Shown one piece after another: positions 56,880-64,000 of a stretch of DNA of 64,000 nucleotides. The notes under the pieces were generated by a model. That model saw nothing but the letters and a program-made list of their open reading frames with translations. It was not told where the DNA came from and ran no database searches. The DNA is taken from the NCBI GenBank assembly GCA_947683625.1, contig CANTUR010000114.1:2480001-2544000 (forward strand), written 5' to 3'. The position numbers and the translations under genes are program-made. The stretch's first letter is position 1. Every line of letters starts with the position of its first letter. Source of the DNA: Mallotus nudiflorus. Its lineage: Eukaryota; Streptophyta; Magnoliopsida; Malpighiales; Euphorbiaceae.

Positions 56880-57350
56880 CCTAAGAGTGTGTTTGGTACA
56901 AATACATTCTACAAAATTTTATAGAATTCATTTGCAAATTCAAATGATGTATATTTGGTTTAAATGAATTTTGTATTAAATTCATTTAAAATTCCAAATT
57001 TTAAAATTTGTACAATTGATTATAACTAAACGAAATTCTATCAAATTGGTTGGAATTTCCAAATGAATTCCTCAAATTTTAACTCTATACTTTTAAATGA
57101 AACACCCCCCCCTCCCTTTTGTAAAATATCTTTATATTTAAAAGGGTATTTTTGATAAACATGAATTCAAGATTTATACCAAACACAATATAATAAAATA
57201 TGTAATTTATTTGAAATGAATTTTATAAAATATTCATTTGAACCAAACACATTTTATTAATAAAAATTTATTTGGAAATAAATTCTATTAGGAATTCATT
57301 TGGAAATAAACTGAATTTTTTGATGGAATTGATTCAAACAGGAGCTAAAA
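56880..57350. mobile_element. Probable MITE, hAT-like ends
   Basis: Starts GAGTGTGTTTGGTACAAAT and shows internal inverted similarity (AACCAAACACATTTTATTA, AAACAGGAGC at the right). It is made of repeated AATTCATTTG and AAATGAATT words. No coding sequence. The ends are imperfect and no clear 8-bp duplication was found. Confidence 0.45.
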
Positions 57351-58480
57351 GTACAATTCTTAATTTCTCATATATGAAGACAGCAATTTTTTTTTTTGGA
57401 AAGATATATAAAGATAGCAATTAAATTAACTAAAAGTACATAAATGAAACACCCTCAAAATTTTTTTTACCATATTCGCTTCTCATTTCATTGAATAAGG
57501 TTTTTTTTTTTTTTGAAAAATTAGAAAAAAAAAATCAATCATATAAAATTTTTTCCTATCCCTCAAATGGCTAATTTTTCTTTTTTATCCAACGATAATT
57601 TTAAGTTCATATCTTGATTTTTTTTTTTTGAAGCAAATTGCATTGCATGGCTTTTTTCTTCTGGACAATTTGTATTTTGTAATAAAATTATAAGGTGTCC
57701 AAAAATGGTTCGCAATATGTCTAACTAATTTCGTTATCAAACGTTAAATTAAGAAGCACTAATGGCATTAGGATTATTAACAATAGTAAAATTTTATGTG
57801 ACGCTTTTGTTTCTTGTTTTATATATACATATATAAAATGTTAAGCTTTAAAGTCATTAAAAAAAAAGATTTGACAAGTATCTATTTTCATATTTGAGTA
57901 TTCACCTTAAAATCTAATATGTCAGATTCTTAAAAATCCTTATTTTTATTAAAAATAAAATATTTACTATAGTTTTTTAATATTACTTTTTAACTAAAAC
58001 ACTGTTATACATATTCTAATATTATTAAAATTCTAAAAATTTTCGTATAATACATGTTTTTTAATGTCAAATCACTCAATTATTTTTCTTAAAACCATTA
58101 GAAATTCTATTGATAAAAAGGTATAGCTCATGTAAAAATGGTAGTGTTATTGCATTTCAATATATGTACATAGATGGCGGATAAGGGACGTTGAGGCACA
58201 GGTAGATGATATGTATGTGGGCTCTTGCCTTTTCTTACTTTTACTAGTTAGTTTGAGTTCTCTTTAAGCTTAGTTAACATTTTGAGTTAATATATTTTGA
58301 ACTTTTAATCAATCTAATGCATGTTGTTGTTCACTTGATCATGTTGTGAGTTGATGTTTTGGGAATGAGTATGGGGAGTGAATTAAACTTCTTCCTAGGG
58401 TTATTGTTGGTTGTGTGTGAAAGGAATTGTAAAAATACTCTTCCCTAAATCTTTAATAAAAAAGAGAGAAAAAAAAAGAA
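57350..58480. other. AT-rich intergenic stretch, no gene seen
   Basis: Poly-T and poly-A patches with otherwise unremarkable sequence. Confidence 0.6.
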
Positions 58481-59055
58481 TAAAATGTGTTAGGAGCTTG
58501 AACTCCATTATACTCAATTGAAACTCAAAATAATGGCTTAACTCTTATCGTCACCATAAAAATAGGCCAACATCAAGCATACAAGGCATTAAGCAAAATC
58601 CATAAGAGACTTAGATAAAGTTAAGCTTTCTCAAGTCATTTAACCAATCAAACTTGTGTTTGTGAGTTTATTAGATCTACCATCTCTTAATGCATAGATC
58701 TAAACTAAAGGTATATTTAGCCACAATACAACATTCAATAAATCACAACAAACACAATATGTATTATAATTGGAAAAATAGATCTATCAAATTAACTTGA
58801 ATCAAATGGGTCTCAAAATCCCAACAACATAAAGTAACTAGCCAAACATGACTTTAATATCCATCATTCAATATTCAATAATAACCTAAGAGATTTACAT
58901 AATTAACACTAATAATCAAGAGAGATTGAGATTGTTATCAAGATGCTTGTTGGTATTCAATGGAAGCTCCTTCTCTAGCTTCCTCTTCTTCTCTTTCTCC
59001 TCTCTTCTCTCTCTTAGGTGTATTGGGTTTTGATTTGATCTTTTCAGTATGGTGT
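58480..59055 (-). other. Possible retrotransposon or leader remnant, unassigned
   Basis: Non-coding. A pyrimidine-rich patch (TTCTCTTTCTCCTCTCTTCT) at 58980-59020 looks like the leader part of some gypsy LTRs. The adjacent element starts at 59056, so this is its insertion site. No gene is readable. Confidence 0.25.
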
Positions 59056-60631
59056 TGTGGGTCAAATTGTATACCCTAGTCTCTAGAACTTAGTATAGAG
59101 TAGTAGGGGTATCGAACACTCAGGAATTTAGAGCAATTTTCTATTAATCGGATAGATACTTAGATGGATAGGCAAATAAATTAGAGTAAGAATAATAATT
59201 ACAACAAATATGAAAATGTAACACTAATTAATTTCTAAAAATACAAAAAAAAGTCATATCAAATATATGTAAGAATCACAATTTAGAATATAAATAAGAA
59301 CTTGTAAAATATTATCATATAAACATGATGATTGGAAATTAGTATATAATATTTAAGAGCAATTCTCATTGTCAATTAAAGTCAATTTTTCTTTAAAGGT
59401 AATTCGCATTATCCATTAAAGATATTTCCTCTTGGAGTTCGCATTCATTCTCATGGCAATGCAAAGACAAGAGAAAATCATACAACAATTATACTAATTT
59501 TTATTCCCTTAAGATGAATTCTTTGTCTCCAAATTAAATTCAATTCTTAAGTAATCTCAATTATCTTCCACCAAATTACTCCAATTCTCATTGTAAGTAA
59601 TTCAATTAACAAGTTATATATGGTGATCAAGCATACATAACATAATTAAGCACTAATTGAAATTAAATCATAAATAAAATAAGATAGAAATGTAGTTCTT
59701 ACTTAATTCATAATTGCAATTCTCATACAAGATTTAGCCTAAATACATACTTAAAGAACATAAAGAGAAAATCAAATACAACTTAGAAAAAGAATAGAAA
59801 AGAAAGTGAATAGATAAAACCCTTTAAATCTTCTAACACTTGTAGAGTATCTTCTTTTTCTTCTAGTTTTTCTTTTTCTTTTAGTTTTTCTTTTTCTTTT
59901 GTTCTAATATTGTTCTCTTTTTGTTTTCTTCTGTTCTCTCCTTCTTTGCCTTTTTTTTAATTTTTGTATATAACTCTCCTTTCTTTTTTTCAGAATTGAT
60001 GCATATATATCATTTTTAAAAGCTGTAGGAAGTGTCTAGAATATGATTGAACTTGGAAAGGCACCACTTGACACCAAAGGTCACCATCCTATGCAGATGC
60101 TGTAACTTCAAGGGCATTTTCTTCCACTAAATGACTTTATTTCTAGAAAGTTCCTTCATGAAAGTTATAGAACTCTGTATTATCTTTCCATATTAACTTG
60201 AATCATTGAATTTGGACATCGGTAGACAAAGTTATGGCTGAAATACAAAAACCGCTCAAAGTTGAAAAGTTGTAACCCTTTGTAGAAGTAATGCATGATG
60301 ACGACTCGTGAATGCTTGATGACTCATCACAGAAGGATTTGGTGATGACTCGTGAAGGTGGTGACGACTCATGAAGGTGGTGACGACTCGTGAAGGCTTC
60401 CAACTTGCTTCCTTTGGCTTCAAAAGCTTCATTCTTCATTCTAACAAGTTTAAAACTCTTTTCATGCACCAATCAAGGCTAAAAACATGTATGAAACACA
60501 CAAGCAACTAATAAAGACACTTAGAAGTAAAAATAACAATTGCATAATCAAATAAACACAAAAAAATAACAAAAATCATGTGAAATAACAACTAAACTAC
60601 CTAGATAACTATGCATATTTGTATTATGTCA
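59056..60631 (-). repeat. 3' LTR of the gag-only element
   Basis: 1,576 bp. Minus strand TGACATAATAC...GACCCACA. The polypurine tract GTGTGGGGGAGTT is directly upstream (60632-60645). A small frame at 60203-60472 inside it is not considered a gene. Confidence 0.88.
60297..60398. repeat. Short tandem repeat in the LTR, about 18-21-bp unit
   Basis: Five or six variants of GGTGACGACTCGTGAA with spacing of about 18-21 bp. It is near the start of the LTR on the minus strand, upstream of the expected promoter, where repeats of this kind can act as enhancers in other elements; function here is unknown. Confidence 0.85.
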
Positions 60632-60650
60632 AACTCCCCCACACTTAGAC
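60632..60650 (-). other. Polypurine tract of the gag-only element
   Basis: Minus-strand CTAAGTGTGGGGGAGTT next to the LTR start TGACATAA, preceded by the GGGCAAGCAAGG phrase common in Athila/Tat elements. Confidence 0.85.
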
Positions 60651-61049
60651 CTTGCTTGCCCTTAAGCAAGAAAAGATCAAAGCATAGAAAAGTTAAGTGA
60701 AATTTTCATCTACTCCCAAAAGAATGTAGCATCCTCATCAAGTCATTTCAATCATGAATGAAGTTAAAGAAAAAGATAGTTCAATAATCATACTTTCAGA
60801 TGCTCAACAATGGTAAAATAAACAAGTCTCATAGTATAAGCAACAAGTTCACCAATTTATCTCAATCTACTAAGAATAAAATAAAAAATGCAAAGTCAAA
60901 ATTCTAATCAAGCTATTTAGCCAAAATAGTCATGCTTCAAACTTAGGGATTATAGAGGCAAAAAGCGACCTTGAGACAATATGAAGCACACTCATCAACT
61001 TACTCTTCTCATGGCATTTTTAGACATATATTCATAAGCCTTTTTGCTA

Positions 61050-61200
61050 AATGTACTCTTTCCGAATGAATGCAAATGAGGAGCAAACACAAATGCACAC
61101 AACTTACTCGAGTTACATCTACTTATGACATTATACACTCTTTCTGAATGAATGCAACTAAGGAGCATACTCAATTGCACACAACTTACTCAAGATGCAT
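61050..61200. repeat. Tandem duplication, about 88-bp unit, 2 copies
   Basis: GTACTCTTTCCGAATGAATG and ACACTCTTTCTGAATGAATG start two copies, each followed by GCACACAACTTACTC. It lies in the 3' non-coding region of the gag-only element. Confidence 0.8.
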
Positions 61201-61821
61201 CACATCACAAGCATTATTCACTTATTTTTTTTATTATTTTTTTTGTATTTATTTTATTTTATTTTTTCAGAAATGTCCTCATCCATTATTGAAAAGCAAG
61301 TGTATTAGTATTATGGCTAGAGTTTCTCTAAAGCCACTTGAGACTCTAAAAAAAAACTAAGCTTAAATCATTACTACCTAGCCTAAGCATAATTAGCAAA
61401 TTGACTAATACATTAATAAAATTTAGAAATAGTAAAAAGAGATAAAAACATAAACTTACTACTCATACTACATGAAACGTTAAAAAATTTTACCAATTGA
61501 GCAATGAAACTTAAAAAAGAAAATTACTAAAAATTCAACTTCAATCAAAATCAAAAAGACTATTAAGGATAGCTACTTATTAAATATGGGAGCAAAATGA
61601 ATGGAAAAATGAATGCAAATGCATAAACATGTGAAACTAAATGAAAAGATGTAGAATAAAACAAACATATACCATTAATATACTAAACAAACATATACCA
61701 TTAATATACTAATACTAATATACTAATACTAATATCATTATCCCTTCCCCCACACTTAAAAACACGCATTGTCCTCAATGTAAGGAAAAGTAATGTAAGG
61801 GTAAGGATAAGAAATACCCCC

Positions 61822-62692
61822 TTAGTCATCGGTAGGAGTGGTTGGTGGAGACTCAATTGAGAGTCTGGTGAGAGCATTTACCTTAGCATTCAGTAATTTA
61901 ATTGTGTCAAGCTCTAAAAATCCTCTTACTTTTGCCATAGTTATTTCATCACCTATGTACCCTTGAGATGCAAGCTCTTCAAGTAGCGTAACAACTTCTC
62001 TAACCATTTTATCCATCCAGTTTCCACCAGCTGCTGCATTCACAATATTTCTATTTTCATCCGTCAACCCATTGTAGAAGATTTGAGGAATCATCCATTC
62101 CGGCAAGCCATGATATGGACATTGCCTCTGAAGCTCCTTAAATCTCTCCCAAGCTGAATAGATTTTCTTACTTCCATTTTGCTTGAAAGTGGTGATCTCA
62201 TTGCGAAACTTGGCCATCTTATATGGTAGAAAATATTTATGCAGAAATGCTTGCTTCAATTGATCCCATGTTGTGATTGATTCATTTGGCAAACTAGCAA
62301 GCCAAAGTTGAGCTTTGTCCTTAACAGAAAATGGGAATAACCTTAACTTTATAACATCATCCGTCACTCCATTGATTTTGAAAGTTGCACACATATTAAT
62401 AAGGATCTTCTCTTTGTAAACCTCCAAACTAATTATTTTGCACCATTTGAATGATACTCGACTTAATTTTGAAGTTATTATTGGCAATAGTTGGAGCAAC
62501 AATCCCTCCAAAACTACCTGAAATATCGGGCATGGCAAAATCACCTAGCATTCTTCTTTCCGGTTGAGCCATATTATTCAAATTAAATTGGTTCTCTCTT
62601 CTTTGCCTTTGTTCCTTGCGCAAAGTACGTAGGGTTAATTCTATTTCAGGATTAAAATACAAATTACTATCACTAGTGCTTCTAGTAAGCAT
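61822..62692 (-). pseudogene. Athila-type gag of the gag-only element
   Basis: N-terminus MLTRSTSDSNLYFNPEIELT, then ISGSFGGIVAPTIANNNFKI and IQMVQ. After a frameshift near 62440: NGVTDDVIKLRLFPFSVKDK, AQLWLASLPNESITTWDQL, FLHKYFLPYKMAKFRNEIT, AWERFKELQRQCPYHGLPEW, FYNGLTDENRNIVNAAAGG. This is the conserved gag domain of Athila-like elements. The C-terminal 180 codons are open to a stop at 61822. Two stops and one frameshift near 62430-62450 separate the halves. No zinc knuckle is seen. Confidence 0.93.
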
Positions 62693-62825
62693 CTAAAAAT
62701 GTAGACTTACAATCAAATAACTAAAATTAATAAATATCAAGTAAAGAATATAAAAACAAATGAGAAATAAAGACAATGCCTAAAACAACATTTTTCTACC
62801 CTAAATTAATTAAAATTCTAAACAA

Positions 62826-62845
62826 ATTCCCTGGCAACGGTGCCA
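62826..62845 (-). other. Primer binding site, tRNA-Asp type
   Basis: Minus-strand TGGCACCGTTGCCAGGGAA begins 9 nt after the 5' LTR end. It matches the complement of the plant tRNA-Asp 3' end (recalled as ...CCCCGGCAACGGCGCCA) except for two transition-type changes. Confidence 0.8.
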
Positions 62846-62854
62846 AAAATTTAC

Positions 62855-64000
62855 TGCGGGTCAAATTGTATATCCTAGTCTCTAAGACTTAGTATAGAGT
62901 AGTAGGGGTGTCGAACACTCGGGAATTTGGAGAAATTTTGTATTAATAGGATAGATACTTAGATGGATAGGCAAATAAATTAGAGTAAGAATAATAATTA
63001 TAGCAAATATGAAAATGTAAGACTAATTAATTTCTAAAAATACGAAACAAAAGTTATATTAAATATATGTAAGAATCAAAATTTAGAATATAAATAAGAA
63101 CTTGTAAAATATTATCATATAAACATGTTGATTGGAAATTAGTATATAATCTTCAAGAGCAATTCTCATTGTCAATTAAAGTCAATTTTTCTTTAAAGGT
63201 AATTCGCATTATCCATTAAAGATATTTCCTCTTGGAGTTCGCATTCATTTTCATGGCAATGCAAAGACAAGAGAAAATCATACAACAATTATACTAATTT
63301 TTATTCCCTTAAGATGAATCCTTTGTCTCCAAATTAAATTCAATTCTTAAGTAATCTCAATTATCTTCCACCAAATTACTCTAATTCTCATTATAAGTAA
63401 TTCAATTAACAAGTTATATATGGTGATCAAGTATACATAAGATAATTAAGCACTAATTGAAATTAATCATAAATAAAATAAGATAGAAATGTAGTTCTTA
63501 CTTAATTCATAATTGCAATTCTCATACAAGATTTAGCCTAAATACATACTTAAAGAACATAAAGAGAAAATCAAATACAACTTAGAAAAAGAGTAGAAAA
63601 GAAAGTGAATAGATAAAACCCTTTAAATCTTCCAACACTTGTAGAGTATCTTCTTTTTCTTCTAGTTTTTATTTTTCTTTTATTCTAATGTTGTTCTCTT
63701 TTTGTTTTTCTTCTGTTCTATTCTTCTTTGCTTTTTTTTTTAAATTTTTGTATATAACTCTCCTTTCTTTTTTTCAGAATTGATGCATATATATCATTTT
63801 TAAAAGCTGTAGGAAGTGTCTAGAATATGATTGAACTTGGAAAGGCACCACTTGACACCAAAGGTCACAATCCTATGCAGATGTTGTAACTTCAAGGTCA
63901 TTTTCTTCCACAAAATGACTTTATTTCTAGAAAGTTCCTTCATGAAAGTTATAGAACTCTCCGTATTATCTTTCCATATCAACTTGAATCACTGAATTTG
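62855..64000 (-). repeat. 5' LTR of the gag-only element, partial
   Basis: Aligns with 59056-60205 from TGYGGGTCAAATTGTATA onward. The remaining 0.4 kb lies beyond the window. Confidence 0.88.

Larger units (their letters stand above)
59056..64000 (-). mobile_element. Gag-only Athila-type LTR element (TR-GAG-like), 5' end beyond the window
   Basis: Left LTR 59056-60631 and right LTR 62855 onward (cut by the window end) are about 95% alike by eye where both are visible. Minus-strand order: 5' LTR, primer site of tRNA-Asp type, gag (61822-62692), the post-pol phrase ATTGAGGACAATG and AAGTGTGGGGG (61745-61785), a non-coding 3' region, polypurine tract, 3' LTR. Protease, RT, RNase H and integrase are entirely missing, with less than 100 bp between the gag stop and the post-pol phrase. 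Such an element needs enzymes from an autonomous relative. Confidence 0.88.

Noticed and set aside
60203..60472. 89-codon minus-strand frame in the LTR
   Set aside because: It lies within an LTR, spans a short tandem repeat, and starts where no coding region is expected for gypsy elements.

Overview
This is AT-rich nuclear DNA of a flowering plant. TIR-NBS-LRR (TNL) resistance-gene remains point to a eudicot; a woody Malpighiales-type genome is possible but only a guess. Nothing here looks like an intact, expressible host gene. The window is a graveyard: three broken TNL genes on the minus strand, embedded in and cut up by nested retrotransposons, with smaller DNA-transposon, SINE and LINE insertions.

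Layout. 1-4902: 3' half of a dead Ty3/gypsy chromovirus-type element (RNase H, integrase, chromodomain-like tail, polypurine tract, about 2.9 kb 3' LTR). 4903-8625: one copy of a non-coding LTR element (LARD-like). 8626-15990: 3' end of a large Athila/Tat-type gypsy element, interrupted by a complete second LARD copy (10370-14994) with both LTRs, a tRNA-Lys-type primer site, a polypurine tract and a 5-bp target duplication. 16440-18560: TNL-A, TIR and NB-ARC only. 18841-21270: a 66-bp tandem repeat, then a very AT-rich minisatellite. 21869-22400: a MITE. 24459-35320: TNL-B (LRR and C-terminal C-JID domain only), split by Copia-B (25648-35138), which is itself split by Copia-A (26332-31004). 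36151-40938: Copia-C, a relative of Copia-B. 41177-44345: TNL-C (NB-ARC, LRR, C-JID; TIR exon lost). 46060-47255: an Athila-like LTR remnant. 47600-47960: two exon-like relics. 48249-48441: a SINE with perfect 12-bp target duplications. 48690-50410: a Pack-MULE-like element whose long inverted repeats enclose a fragment of an EIN3/EIL transcription-factor gene. 50930-56815: an L1-type LINE. 59056 to the end: a gag-only Athila-type element (TR-GAG-like) with two LTRs and a tRNA-Asp-type primer site.

How it fits together. The TNL pieces were once a minus-strand cluster. Shared 5' sequences (TNL-A and TNL-C) and shared 3' flanks (TNL-B and the block at 35290-35700) record tandem duplication followed by deletion. 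The transposons then inserted in a readable order. The most interesting items are the EIL-capturing inverted-repeat element, the inverted integrase block in Copia-B, the TA..CA termini of Copia-A, the two LARD copies with different primer binding sites, and the pol-less gag element. All domain calls come from reading translations by eye; no database search was run.
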